In this document: one piece after another, positions 1-8,068 of the stretch
Numbering within the stretch: the stretch's first letter is position 1
Layout: every line of letters starts with the position of its first letter
NCBI GenBank assembly: GCA_023436425.1
Contig: JAEZJD010000246.1
Span: 1-26,116 of the forward strand
Direction of reading: 5' to 3'
DNA length: 26,116 nucleotides
Origin: Bacteroidota bacterium
Lineage (GTDB): Bacteria; Bacteroidota; Bacteroidia; Chitinophagales; Chitinophagaceae
The notes under the pieces: model-generated
The model's input: the letters and a program-made list of their open reading frames with translations, nothing else
What the model was told of the DNA's origin: nothing
Database searches by the model: none
Program-made: the position numbers and the translations under genes

Positions 1-507
1 GTTTGGGACGAAGGAAAAAACACGCAACTCCTTGTGGATGCAGCGCCAATGATAAAAGCTCCGCTTAGAATAGCCGGTGACAACGAATTTGCGGCGAACC
101 ATTTTGATTCTTTAAACAGCGGCGTTGAATATCTTGGCAGTTTGTCGACTTCCGAAGTGGCACAACAGCTATCCGGCGCACCTATTTACGCTTTGCCTGG
201 TAAATATGAACCCTTCGGATTATCTGCACTCGAAGCTGCTTTCTCAAAATGCGCATTGGTACTCGGCGACATCGAAACCTTAAGGGAGATTTGGGGTGAC
301 AACGCGTTGTATGTACATCCAGATGATAAAAATGAACTGGCAGAAACGATCAATTATCTTTTGGAGAACCCAACTGCATGTGAGGAATACGGAAACAAAG
401 CTTATAACCATGCGCAGCGATATTCGCCTGAAATAATGGCTGCGGAATATTTGAAAGCTTACCAGGAATTGTCAAGAAATCGTTTAAGAGCAAAAGAATT
501 GACGTAG
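1..507 (+). CDS. GT4-type glycosyltransferase, C-terminal part (5' end outside window)
   Basis: The reading frame is open from base 1 and stops at the TAG at 505-507, so the gene starts upstream and only about 168 C-terminal residues are visible. They form the nucleotide-sugar binding half of a GT-B glycosyltransferase. A short strand reading PLRIAGDN is followed by YLGSL, then YALPGKYEPFGLSALEAA, which carries the E-x7-E type signature of family GT4, and then a helical tail ending in YLKAYQEL. The stop codon directly abuts the ATG of the next gene at 508, so it is almost certainly co-transcribed with the glycosyltransferases downstream. The donor and acceptor sugars cannot be told from sequence. 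The family call is strong; the role in a glycan pathway is inferred from the neighbours. Confidence 0.9.
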   Translation, partial: VWDEGKNTQLLVDAAPMIKAPLRIAGDNEFAANHFDSLNSGVEYLGSLSTSEVAQQLSGAPIYALPGKYEPFGLSALEAAFSKCALVLGDIETLREIWGDNALYVHPDDKNELAETINYLLENPTACEEYGNKAYNHAQRYSPEIMAAEYLKAYQELSRNRLRAKELT

Positions 508-1626
508 ATGAACATCGTATTATTTTATCATTCACTCCTCTCCGATTGGAACCATGGCAATGCACATTTTCTCCGTGGCATTGCAACAGAGCTAATTAAA
601 CGTGGTAATTCGGTTAAGATTTACGAACCAAAGAATAACTGGAGCATTTCCAATCTGATTGCCGACAACGGGAAAGATGTCCTCGCAGAGTTCCACGACT
701 ATTATCCGCAACTCACAAGCACTGCATACGATTTGAACTCCATTGACCTCAACAAAATATTGAATGACGCAGATCTGGTGATTGTACACGAATGGAACGA
801 GCATGCACTTGTGAAAATGATTGGTGAAACAAAAAAAAAATTTGGGTTTAAACTACTTTTTCATGACACGCACCATAGAGCAATTACCGAACGCAGCAGC
901 ATGAGCAATTACGACCTCAGTAACTACGACGGTGTGCTTGTCTTTGGCGAGTGTATCAGAAAAATTTATCTGAAACATAGGTGGGCAAAAAGAGCATGGA
1001 CGTGGCATGAGGCTGCAGATGTCAGAATATTCAAGCCGTTAAAAAGAAAGAAAACCGGTGATCTGATTTGGGTTGGTAATTGGGGTGACGAAGAGCGAAC
1101 AAAAGAACTCTTTGAGTTTTTGATTGAACCGGTGGAAGAGCTGAAGTTGAAAGCAAAAATTTTTGGAGTCCGTTATCCTGAACACGCAAAAAGAGCCTTG
1201 AAAGAAGCGGGAATAAAGTACGCCGGTTGGCTGCCTAACTATAAAGCGCCGGAGGTATTTGCAAGCCATCGGCTAACAGTTCACGTACCGAGAAGACCGT
1301 ACGTGGAAGCGCTTCCGGGCATCCCAACTATCCGTCCGTTCGAGGCGCTTGCATGTGGTATTCCGCTCATTTCAGCACCGTGGAACGATGTTGAACATTT
1401 ATTCACACCAGGAAAAGATTTTATTGTAGCCAACAACAAAGCGGAAATGAAAAAGTGGATGAAAAAAATTTTGAATGACGAAGAATTTGCAACTCAGCTA
1501 GCACAACACGGTTTGCAAACTATTCGTTCAAAACATACCTGCGCACATCGTGTGGATGAACTGTACAACATCTGCGACGAACTTGGAGTTAAAAATTTGG
1601 AACAAAACAAAATTATCGCACAATGA
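508..1626 (+). CDS. CgeB-like glycosyltransferase (first of three paralogues)
   Basis: A 372-residue cytosolic GT-B type protein with no signal peptide. The N-terminus (FYHSLLSDWNHGNAHFLRGI) has the same W-N-G-A/H-x-x-R-G pattern as the two related genes downstream, which suggests that three copies arose by duplication. The C-terminal half has RPFEALACGIPLIS, the usual acidic donor-binding segment, and near the end a HTCAHRVDEL motif that recurs as HTYTHRAEEL and HSAAHRALEL in the paralogues. This architecture fits the CgeB/DUF3880-type glycosyltransferases. The ATG directly follows the previous stop and the TGA overlaps the next ATG by 4 bases (ATGA), as expected for translational coupling. 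The sugar substrate is unknown. A shadow reading frame on the opposite strand has no family features. Confidence 0.85.
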   Translation: MNIVLFYHSLLSDWNHGNAHFLRGIATELIKRGNSVKIYEPKNNWSISNLIADNGKDVLAEFHDYYPQLTSTAYDLNSIDLNKILNDADLVIVHEWNEHALVKMIGETKKKFGFKLLFHDTHHRAITERSSMSNYDLSNYDGVLVFGECIRKIYLKHRWAKRAWTWHEAADVRIFKPLKRKKTGDLIWVGNWGDEERTKELFEFLIEPVEELKLKAKIFGVRYPEHAKRALKEAGIKYAGWLPNYKAPEVFASHRLTVHVPRRPYVEALPGIPTIRPFEALACGIPLISAPWNDVEHLFTPGKDFIVANNKAEMKKWMKKILNDEEFATQLAQHGLQTIRSKHTCAHRVDELYNICDELGVKNLEQNKIIAQ

Positions 1627-2702
1627 AGTTTGCATTCTTTGGTTCAAGCCTGGTATCGGCGTACTGGAATGGCGCGGCAACATACTACCGCGGAATCATA
1701 CGAGCCATGCATGAGCGTGGGCATCAAATTACTTTCTATGAGCCGGACGCTTACGATCGCCAAAAGAACCGCGATATCGACGACCCTTCGTGGGCTACGA
1801 TCAAAGTGTACAATCCAACGGAAGATGAAGTTTACAAGACGCTTCAAGATGCAGAAGACGCAGATGTGATCATTAAAACTTCTGGTGTCGGTGTGTTTGA
1901 CGAAGTACTTGAAAAAGAAGTACTGAACCTGAAACACAAAAATAAACTGGTCTTCTTCTGGGACGTAGACGCACCCGCAACACTGGATAGAGTGAATGCC
2001 GGTGGCGATTATTTTCAGTCGCTCATTGCGCAGTATGATTTGATACTCACTTACGGCGGCGGCGATCCTGTGATTAATGCGTATAAAGCGCTTGGAGCAA
2101 AAAATTGCTATCCGGTTTACAATGCCCTCGATCCATCTACACATCACCCTGTGCCAAAAGATGATCGTTTTGCATGTGATTTGGCTTTCCTCGGAAATCG
2201 CCTTCCTGACCGGGAAAAGAGAGTGGAGGATTTCTTCTTGAATGTGGCTGCGCAAATGCCGGACAGCACATTCATTTTAGGAGGTAACGGATGGCAGGAT
2301 AAGCCAATGGCGTCAAACATCAAATACATTGGGCATGTATTTACACGTGATCACAATGCACTTAATTGTTCGCCGAAGGCGGTGTTGAATATTAGTCGCG
2401 ACAGTATGGCGAAATATGGCTTCTCGCCTGCTACACGTGTGTTTGAAGCAGCCGGTGCCGGCGCATGCATGATTACCGATTACTGGGAAGGAATTGACTT
2501 CTTCTTTGAACCTGACAACGAAATTCTTGTTGCAAAAACCGGAGATGAAGTGAAAGAAATTTTATCATCTCTCACGAAAGAAGAAGCGGACGCAATTGGT
2601 CAGGCGGCGCTCAAAAAAGTGCTTGCGAAACATACATATACTCATCGTGCAGAGGAATTGGACAGAATTCTGAAACAAGAATTCGTTTCAGAAGTGCTGT
2701 GA
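1623..2702 (+). CDS. CgeB-like glycosyltransferase (second paralogue)
   Basis: A 359-residue protein related to its neighbours. It begins KFAFFGSSLVSAYWNGAATY and carries YRGIIRAMHERGHQITFYEPD, the helix-strand unit also seen in the third paralogue. The middle has FFWDVDAPATLDRV and LILTYGGGDPV, and the third paralogue has FYDIDTPVTIAKM and IYLSFTGGPTL at matching places. The C-terminal domain has ATRVFEAAGAGACMITDYWEGIDFFFEP, typical of the CgeB/Glyco_trans_1_2 group. It is translationally coupled upstream (ATGA overlap at 1623-1626). Its TGA at 2700-2702 is touched by the toxin-antitoxin pair that follows. It probably transfers a sugar from a nucleotide-sugar donor in the cytoplasm; the substrate is not determined. 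Confidence 0.85.
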   Translation: MKFAFFGSSLVSAYWNGAATYYRGIIRAMHERGHQITFYEPDAYDRQKNRDIDDPSWATIKVYNPTEDEVYKTLQDAEDADVIIKTSGVGVFDEVLEKEVLNLKHKNKLVFFWDVDAPATLDRVNAGGDYFQSLIAQYDLILTYGGGDPVINAYKALGAKNCYPVYNALDPSTHHPVPKDDRFACDLAFLGNRLPDREKRVEDFFLNVAAQMPDSTFILGGNGWQDKPMASNIKYIGHVFTRDHNALNCSPKAVLNISRDSMAKYGFSPATRVFEAAGAGACMITDYWEGIDFFFEPDNEILVAKTGDEVKEILSSLTKEEADAIGQAALKKVLAKHTYTHRAEELDRILKQEFVSEVL

Positions 2703-2722
2703 TTGAGATTAACTTTGACCAT

Positions 2723-2950
2723 ATGAATAATGTGGCAGATTATATTAGCATCGATAACAACATTCGTTTTGGTAAACCTTGCATCAAAGGCACTCGGATA
2801 GCTATATCTGACATCCTTAATTGGCTGGCTTCCGGAATGACGAACAAAGAAATCTTGGAGGACTATCCATCCTTAAAAGAAGCACATATTAAGGCAGCTC
2901 TGGCTTTTGCGGCAAATCGAGAAGCAATTATTAAAATGATAGCCGCGTAA
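2723..2950 (+). CDS. DUF433 family antitoxin
   Basis: A 75-residue protein with the DUF433 signature: YISIDNNIRFGKPCIKGTRI, then a helix-turn-helix-like stretch (ISDILNWLASGMTNKEILEDYPSL) and KAALAFAA. Members are usually found as the antitoxin partner of a DUF5615 PIN-like toxin, and exactly that gene follows with a one-base TAATG junction. I chose the ATG at 2723, which gives the normal family length. An in-frame GTG at 2699 would add eight residues and overlap the preceding stop, and cannot be excluded. The pair interrupts a run of glycosyltransferase genes. It is probably autoregulated through DNA binding by the antitoxin, as in type II modules generally; no operator was recognised. Confidence 0.85.
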   Translation: MNNVADYISIDNNIRFGKPCIKGTRIAISDILNWLASGMTNKEILEDYPSLKEAHIKAALAFAANREAIIKMIAA

Positions 2951-3261
2951 TGAAGCTGCTATTTGATGCAAACATTTCATGGCGAATAGCCAAGACTTTG
3001 AGGGAGCAATTCGACGATTGTATTCATGTTGACAATTGCGGATTAGATATTCCAGCAGCTGATTCAGATATTTGGAGTTATGGAAAAAGAAACGATTTCG
3101 TTATTGTGACTAATGATGCGGACTATCTCAACTTTCTAAACATCCGAGGCTTTCCACCAAAAGTTATTCTGCTAAGAACCGGTAATCAGTCCAATAATTT
3201 TATTGAGCAACTTTTATTGAAACATAAGGAAAGCATAGAAGCTTTCAACCGGGATGAATAA
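2950..3261 (+). CDS. DUF5615 PIN-like toxin
   Basis: A 103-residue protein of the DUF5615 (Mut7-C/PIN-like) group. It begins KLLFDANISWRIAKTL, with the first conserved aspartate at residue 6, continues with HVDNCGLDIPAADSDIW, and has the second acidic cluster in IVTNDADYLNF, then PPKVILLRTGN. These acidic residues would form the metal site of a PIN-type ribonuclease. The start ATG shares one base with the stop of the DUF433 antitoxin, the classic toxin-antitoxin layout. The toxin is predicted to cleave RNA when free of antitoxin; this is family knowledge and was not shown for this copy. The length and motifs look intact, so the module is probably functional. It is followed by a 30-base gap before the third CgeB-like gene. 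Confidence 0.85.
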   Translation: MKLLFDANISWRIAKTLREQFDDCIHVDNCGLDIPAADSDIWSYGKRNDFVIVTNDADYLNFLNIRGFPPKVILLRTGNQSNNFIEQLLLKHKESIEAFNRDE

Positions 3262-3291
3262 TCTGGTTTACTTGAATTTTATTGATGCGTT

Positions 3292-4413
3292 ATGATGAAC
3301 AAACAACCTCTTAACATAACCATACTCGGTCTCTCAATCACTTCTTCATGGGGCAATGGACATGCAACCACATTTCGGGGCCTTGTTCGTGAGTTGAAAA
3401 GGAACGGCCACAACATTACTTTCCTGGAGCGGGATGTTCCCTGGTATGCAACAAATCGCGACCTTCCAAACCCACCGTATTGCGAGACAATTTTGTATGC
3501 TTCATTTGAAGAATTAAAGAATAAACATTGCGGAGCGATACATTCAGCAGATTTAGTAATCGTAGGCTCGTATGTTCCTGAAGGCGTTGCAGTTGGCGAA
3601 TGGGTGGTACAGAATGCAAAAGGCGTTACGGCATTTTACGACATTGATACTCCGGTAACGATCGCTAAAATGGAAAAAGGAGATTACGAGTATTTGCATC
3701 CGTCCCTCATTCCTAAGTACAATATTTATCTTTCATTCACCGGCGGACCAACCCTGAAGCGTCTTGAAAATTATTTTGGCTCGCCAATGGCAAGAGCCCT
3801 CTACTGCTCTTTCGATCCGGAACTTTACTTTCCGGAAGATCTTCCTAAGAAGTGGGATTTAGGTTATCTCGGCACCTACAGCATTGACAGGCAAAAACCG
3901 CTTGAGGATCTGATGCTAAGCGCAGCAGAAAAATATCAAAAAGGAAAATTTGTGATTGCCGGCCCGCAGTATCCATCGGACATTACGTGGGGCAAAAATG
4001 TTGAACGGATCGAACACCTGCCTCCATCGCAACACCGCGAGTTTTACAGCAGCCAGCGCTTCACCTTGAACATTACAAGAGCGGACATGATCAAAGCAGG
4101 TTATTCGCCAAGTGTTCGCTTGTTCGAAGCAGCAGCATGCGCTACTCCTATCATTTCCGATTATTGGGATGGCATTGAAAGCATCTTTGAAGATGGCATC
4201 GAAATTTTAATCAGTAGGTCCGCAGAAGACACGCTGAAATATTTGACCACACTGACGGAGGAAGAAAGAAAAACCATTGGAGAAAAAGCTCGGCAAAAAG
4301 TAACCGGTGGGCATTCAGCGGCACACAGGGCTCTTGAATTGGAAGATTTTTACAACGAAGCACTATGCAAAAAAGAAGCACGGGAAGCAAAGCATCGAAC
4401 AGTAAACTCATAG
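3292..4413 (+). CDS. CgeB-like glycosyltransferase (third paralogue)
   Basis: A 373-residue CgeB-like glycosyltransferase. Its N-terminus has SSWGNGHATTFRGLVRELKRNGHNITFLERD, shared in pattern with the second paralogue. FYDIDTPVTIAKM and SFTGGPTLKRLE follow, and the C-terminal donor-binding part has SVRLFEAAACATPIISDYWDG, ending with HSAAHRALEL. Two consecutive ATGs (3292 and 3295) could serve as start. It is separated from the upstream paralogues by the toxin-antitoxin pair, and its last 49 bases overlap the methyltransferase that follows. It likely acts in the same glycan pathway as its neighbours; donor and acceptor are unknown. Confidence 0.85.
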   Translation: MMNKQPLNITILGLSITSSWGNGHATTFRGLVRELKRNGHNITFLERDVPWYATNRDLPNPPYCETILYASFEELKNKHCGAIHSADLVIVGSYVPEGVAVGEWVVQNAKGVTAFYDIDTPVTIAKMEKGDYEYLHPSLIPKYNIYLSFTGGPTLKRLENYFGSPMARALYCSFDPELYFPEDLPKKWDLGYLGTYSIDRQKPLEDLMLSAAEKYQKGKFVIAGPQYPSDITWGKNVERIEHLPPSQHREFYSSQRFTLNITRADMIKAGYSPSVRLFEAAACATPIISDYWDGIESIFEDGIEILISRSAEDTLKYLTTLTEEERKTIGEKARQKVTGGHSAAHRALELEDFYNEALCKKEAREAKHRTVNS

Positions 4414-5198
4414 AAAAAATAGAATCACTTGCACCTTGGTTTCACAACATACATCTCCCGGACGGCACACAAACTGCACCGCATCATTTTCTCGGTGACT
4501 TTCCCATGTTCAAATGGAAAGAATTCAAATCTTCTATACCCAAAAATTTAGAAGGCTGGACAGCTTTAGACATTGGCTGCAACGCAGGTTTTTATTCTTT
4601 TGAGCTTGCAAAACGAGGTGCTGATGTGCTGGGCATTGACCTCGATCCGCATTATTTACAACAGGCAAAATGGATTGCAAGAGAATTAAAGCTGCATAAA
4701 AAAGTCGCCTTCCGCCAGATGCAGGTGTACGACCTCTCCAAGATGAAGCGCAACTTCGACATCATTATTTTCATGGGTGTGTTTTACCATATGCGCTATC
4801 CGATGCTTGCTTTGGATATCGTGACGCAAAAAGTAAATAAGATGTTGGTTTTTCAAACACTCACCATGCCGGGTGAGGAAGTGTTTGTTCCAAAGCCAGA
4901 TATGGGATTGATGGAAAGAAAGCAAATGCTGAAAAGAGGTTGGCCCCAAATGGCTTTTATTGAAAATAAATTAGCAGGCGATCCCACCAACTGGTGGGCA
5001 CCAAACCATTCGTGCATTCTCGCAATGCTACGCACCTGCGGCTTGAAAGTGGTAGCCAATCCTGCACACGAAATCTACATTGCCAAAAAAGATGCGAAAC
5101 TTTCGCCAGTAAGCGAAAGCTGGAACAGCTCCGAATATTTATCCGCCATCGGTCAGGACTACAGCAAAGCACTGGGAAAAAAGGTGAATGGCAAATGA
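4365..5198 (+). CDS. SAM-dependent methyltransferase, CmoB-like
   Basis: A 277-residue class I methyltransferase. The SAM-binding motif I is LDIGCNAGFYS (about residues 68-78), followed by GADVLGIDLDPHYLQQAKW with the acidic residue that binds the ribose. The N-terminal IESLAPWFHNIHLPDG and FPMFKW, and the later FMGVFYHMRYPMLAL, are typical of the CmoB/DUF1698 group (tRNA mo5U34 methyltransferase-like). Because it closes a glycosyltransferase operon and no cmoA is present here, a role in methylating a glycan or its precursor is more likely than tRNA modification; this is inference. The start overlaps the preceding gene by 49 bases. The next in-frame ATG would remove the conserved N-terminal region, so 4365 is kept. 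Confidence 0.85.
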   Translation: MQKRSTGSKASNSKLIEKIESLAPWFHNIHLPDGTQTAPHHFLGDFPMFKWKEFKSSIPKNLEGWTALDIGCNAGFYSFELAKRGADVLGIDLDPHYLQQAKWIARELKLHKKVAFRQMQVYDLSKMKRNFDIIIFMGVFYHMRYPMLALDIVTQKVNKMLVFQTLTMPGEEVFVPKPDMGLMERKQMLKRGWPQMAFIENKLAGDPTNWWAPNHSCILAMLRTCGLKVVANPAHEIYIAKKDAKLSPVSESWNSSEYLSAIGQDYSKALGKKVNGK

Positions 5199-5289
5199 AG
5201 CGTTCTTCCATATAGTGAGGTAGAAACACACGTTGTTTTACCGAATTCAGTGATGGCAGCTAAACTCAATTGACTTTGAACCTAATAAT

Positions 5290-6093
5290 TTACGACTGCA
5301 GTTCACGCCTCCGAGTGCTGTTTTTAATGAAGATGAAACTAACAACACAAGCAAGGAGTATAACTCCAATGCATATTTCCGCAACCATTATAATTGAATC
5401 TGCACCTTCAGCAGCAACAGATTTATTTTTTATAATAATGCCATAGAAGGCCCAGCAGGGAACAAGGCTGTAAAAAACATTTCTTCTCGTAAACAGCACG
5501 AGCAAAGTGATCAAGGTAGCTACTGCTATCACAACATTCGTCCAGATTACTTCTGACAAGCCAAGTGGTCTTACGTTCTGAGAAACCAGCAATGCAGTCA
5601 TGTTTGCAACAGTAGCAATAGTAATCCAGCCAAAGTAAATGCTGAAAGGAAAATCGACCAAAAGCTTATCTGATAATGGACGCCATGCCAATGCAAGTGA
5701 CAACCTATTGTGAATTATTATCAAAGACCCTAACAGCACCAACATAATTATAACGGACAGCATTACTTGTTCGTAATGCCAGGCTGCAATCCATGAAGCG
5801 TTCGCAAGGCAACTGAGTAAAAAATACGGCGTAATGCTAAGAATGTCATCTGCTCCTTTCCTTTTCTTGAACAGCATCCACGTTTGGTAGATAATGAACA
5901 GCAGCAATGCCAAATAAATAACACTCCAGATAGAAAAAGTAAATCCCGCCGGTGTAAACAAATTTGGATATTGATCCGAAAGCTCACCGGTGGTTTTATT
6001 ATTTAACGGCAACACCACTGCGAGAGTATTCATCACAATTACTACAACAAATCCGATGACGTTAGATATAGCAGCTACAGCACGTTTGTTCAT
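5290..6093 (-). CDS. TspO/MBR-like tryptophan-rich membrane protein
   Basis: A strongly hydrophobic protein of about 267 residues with roughly seven or eight membrane segments. Segments such as FTPAGFTFSIWSVIYLALLL and SIYFGWITIATVANMTALLV resemble the TspO/MBR (tryptophan-rich sensory protein) family, though it is longer than the usual five-helix TspO of about 160 residues. TspO proteins bind porphyrins and sterol-like ligands in the membrane; the function of these long forms is unclear. I chose the ATG at 6091-6093 (MNKRAVAAIS). A TTG 30 bases further upstream is in frame but would add a polar stretch. It is convergent with the methyltransferase, and no clear terminator was seen in the 91-base gap. 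Confidence 0.75.
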   Translation of the reverse strand: MNKRAVAAISNVIGFVVVIVMNTLAVVLPLNNKTTGELSDQYPNLFTPAGFTFSIWSVIYLALLLFIIYQTWMLFKKRKGADDILSITPYFLLSCLANASWIAAWHYEQVMLSVIIMLVLLGSLIIIHNRLSLALAWRPLSDKLLVDFPFSIYFGWITIATVANMTALLVSQNVRPLGLSEVIWTNVVIAVATLITLLVLFTRRNVFYSLVPCWAFYGIIIKNKSVAAEGADSIIMVAEICIGVILLACVVSFIFIKNSTRRRELQS

Positions 6094-6272
6094 GTTTCGT
6101 TGTTTACTGATGCAAAATAACAATTAGACGTGGTGTAGTGTTAGCAATGCAAAGGTTGTTTATGTTTCGTGCAAACGACAGTCGCTGATTTAAGAAACAG
6201 GCGAAAAGCTGTCAATCAGAAACGCTTGCGGCTGTCGCTGTCAATTTCTTTTAGAAAAAGTAACTTGGCATT

Positions 6273-6701
6273 ATGAACGCACCCATCATTGTCGAAGAAA
6301 CCATTAATGCTCCTGCAGAAAAAATTTGGCAAGCTCTGACCAATAATGAGCAGATGAAGCATTGGTATTTCAATACAGACTTCCAACCTGAAGTTGGCCA
6401 CGAGTTTCAATTTAGTGGTGGGAAGGATGACCGGACGTACCTGCACCTGTGCCGTGTAACCGAAGTTGTTCCCCAAAGAAAGCTAACACACAGCTGGAGA
6501 TATAATGGTTATGACGGTGAATCATACGTCACGTTTGAACTGCTCCCTGAAGGCGAATCAACAAAAGTGAAATTGACCCACCAAGGATTGGAAACCTTTC
6601 CGTCAGACAATCCGGATTTTGCTAAAGAAAACTTTGTTGCCGGCTGGACGCACATCATCAAAACTTCTTTAAAGAATTTTGTGGAAAAGCAAACAACATA
6701 G
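6273..6701 (+). CDS. AHSA1-like SRPBCC domain protein
   Basis: A 142-residue single-domain protein of the START/SRPBCC fold, Activator of Hsp90 ATPase 1-like group. It begins with IIVEETINAPAEKIWQAL and continues WYFNTDFQPEVGHEF, then RKLTHSWRY and VTFELLPEGESTKVKLTHQG, and ends GWTHIIKTSLKNFVEK, the standard order of strands and the long C-terminal helix. These small cytosolic proteins have a hydrophobic ligand pocket; most bacterial members have no known substrate. It stands alone between the divergent TspO-like gene and the NfeD operon. Length and motifs are complete. Confidence 0.85.
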   Translation: MNAPIIVEETINAPAEKIWQALTNNEQMKHWYFNTDFQPEVGHEFQFSGGKDDRTYLHLCRVTEVVPQRKLTHSWRYNGYDGESYVTFELLPEGESTKVKLTHQGLETFPSDNPDFAKENFVAGWTHIIKTSLKNFVEKQTT

Positions 6702-6771
6702 CGGCACAACGCAAGTCAACTGTTCCTTCTACTATTTGCTTTAACTTACAGGCCTCGAATCTGCTGAGAAA

Positions 6772-8058
6772 ATGAAAGCATTTAAGTTTTTGTTCTTTCT
6801 ACTTTGCCCAGCCATACTTTCTGCACAAAAAGTAATCAGCATCACTATCGGCCAAACAATCAATCCGGCAACAGCAAGCTTCATTCATCGCAGCATCAAA
6901 AAAGCGGAAAAGGAAAACGCAACCTGTTTGCTCATTCACCTGAATACGCCGGGTGGCCTTCTTAAATCAACAAGAGTAATTACCGGTGATATTCTCGACT
7001 CTCCTGTTCCGGTAGTTGTTTACGTTTCACCGGCGGGTGCACACGCAGGCTCGGCAGGCGTATTTGTCACCATGTCTGCACACATAGCAGCAATGGCGCC
7101 CGGCACGAATATCGGCGCAGCACACCCTGTAGCAGGTATGGGCTCCAGCATGGACACGACGATGAATGAAAAAAGTACTAACGATGCTGTGGCATTCATT
7201 CGCACGATAGCGGAAAAGCGAAACAGGAATGTGCAGTGGGCTGAAGATGCTGTGCGCCGCAGCGTGTCTATTACCGGTGCAGAAGCGCTGAACCAAAAAG
7301 TAATTGACCTGATTGCCACCAGCACATCGGACCTGCTGGAGCAAATCGATGGCAGAACAGTAGATGTTTCTTCCGGAAGCGTCACGCTGCACACAAAAGG
7401 TGCCAGCGTCGAGAATGTGGGAATGGCATTCATTGAAAAGTTGCTGAACACCATCAGCGATCCGAATATTGCTTACATCCTAATGATGCTTGGATTCTAC
7501 GGTCTACTGTTCGAATTGTATAATCCCGGCGCAATTTTCCCGGGCATTGTTGGTGTCATTGCACTGGTGCTTGCATTTTACTCGATGCATACCCTTCCAA
7601 TAAACTATGCAGGACTTGCGCTCATCATCTTCGGCATCATACTTTTTCTTCTCGAAATAAAAGTAACCAGTCACGGTATGCTCACCATTGGAGGCATCGT
7701 TTCACTCCTCCTTGGCTCTTTCATGCTCATCGATCCCGACTCGGCTTATGAAGTCGGGCGCATTTCGAAAAGTTTGATTATTACAACTACGCTGATCACA
7801 GCCTTGTTCTTTTTATTTGTTGTGGGCATGGGGCTGAAAGCGCAACGTTCAAAACCTGTAACCGGCAGCGAAGGCATGCTCGGCCAAATAGGCGAAGTGC
7901 TGCAAACACTTTCTCCCGGCGGCTCGGTGATGGTGCACGGTGAAATATGGCAGGCAGAATCACGGCAAGGTGTAATCGAAAAAGGAGCCAGAATAAGGGT
8001 GACCGGAAGAAAAGATTTCAAACTTTTTGTAGAACCGATAAATTCAGAAACAATTTAA
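6772..8058 (+). CDS. NfeD family membrane serine protease (ClpP class)
   Basis: A 428-residue NfeD protein of the long form. A signal peptide (residues 1-18, LLCPAILSA then QK) is followed by a ClpP-like protease domain with LNTPGGLL (58-64), the catalytic serine in AGSAGVFV (Ser94) and the probable catalytic lysine at Lys134 (NEKSTNDAVAF), a spacing close to that of the Ser-Lys dyad of archaeal PH1510. Four or five membrane helices follow between about residues 235 and 355, then a C-terminal OB-fold domain (about 365-428, GQIGEVLQTLSPGG and VTGRKDFKLFVEP). A slipin gene starts 10 bases after its stop. In the known NfeD-stomatin pairs the protease cleaves the hydrophobic C-terminus of the stomatin partner at the membrane. 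Confidence 0.93.
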   Translation: MKAFKFLFFLLCPAILSAQKVISITIGQTINPATASFIHRSIKKAEKENATCLLIHLNTPGGLLKSTRVITGDILDSPVPVVVYVSPAGAHAGSAGVFVTMSAHIAAMAPGTNIGAAHPVAGMGSSMDTTMNEKSTNDAVAFIRTIAEKRNRNVQWAEDAVRRSVSITGAEALNQKVIDLIATSTSDLLEQIDGRTVDVSSGSVTLHTKGASVENVGMAFIEKLLNTISDPNIAYILMMLGFYGLLFELYNPGAIFPGIVGVIALVLAFYSMHTLPINYAGLALIIFGIILFLLEIKVTSHGMLTIGGIVSLLLGSFMLIDPDSAYEVGRISKSLIITTTLITALFFLFVVGMGLKAQRSKPVTGSEGMLGQIGEVLQTLSPGGSVMVHGEIWQAESRQGVIEKGARIRVTGRKDFKLFVEPINSETI

Positions 8059-8068
8059 AACTGTAGTT

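Noticed and set aside
1644..2255. A 203-codon reading frame on the minus strand inside the second CgeB-like gene
   Set aside because: It lies wholly opposite a gene with clear family motifs and its product has no recognisable domain or sensible composition.
5199..5289. A possible bidirectional terminator between the methyltransferase and the TspO-like gene
   Set aside because: Only a 5-bp AAACA/TGTTT pairing was found, without a proper T-run on either side.
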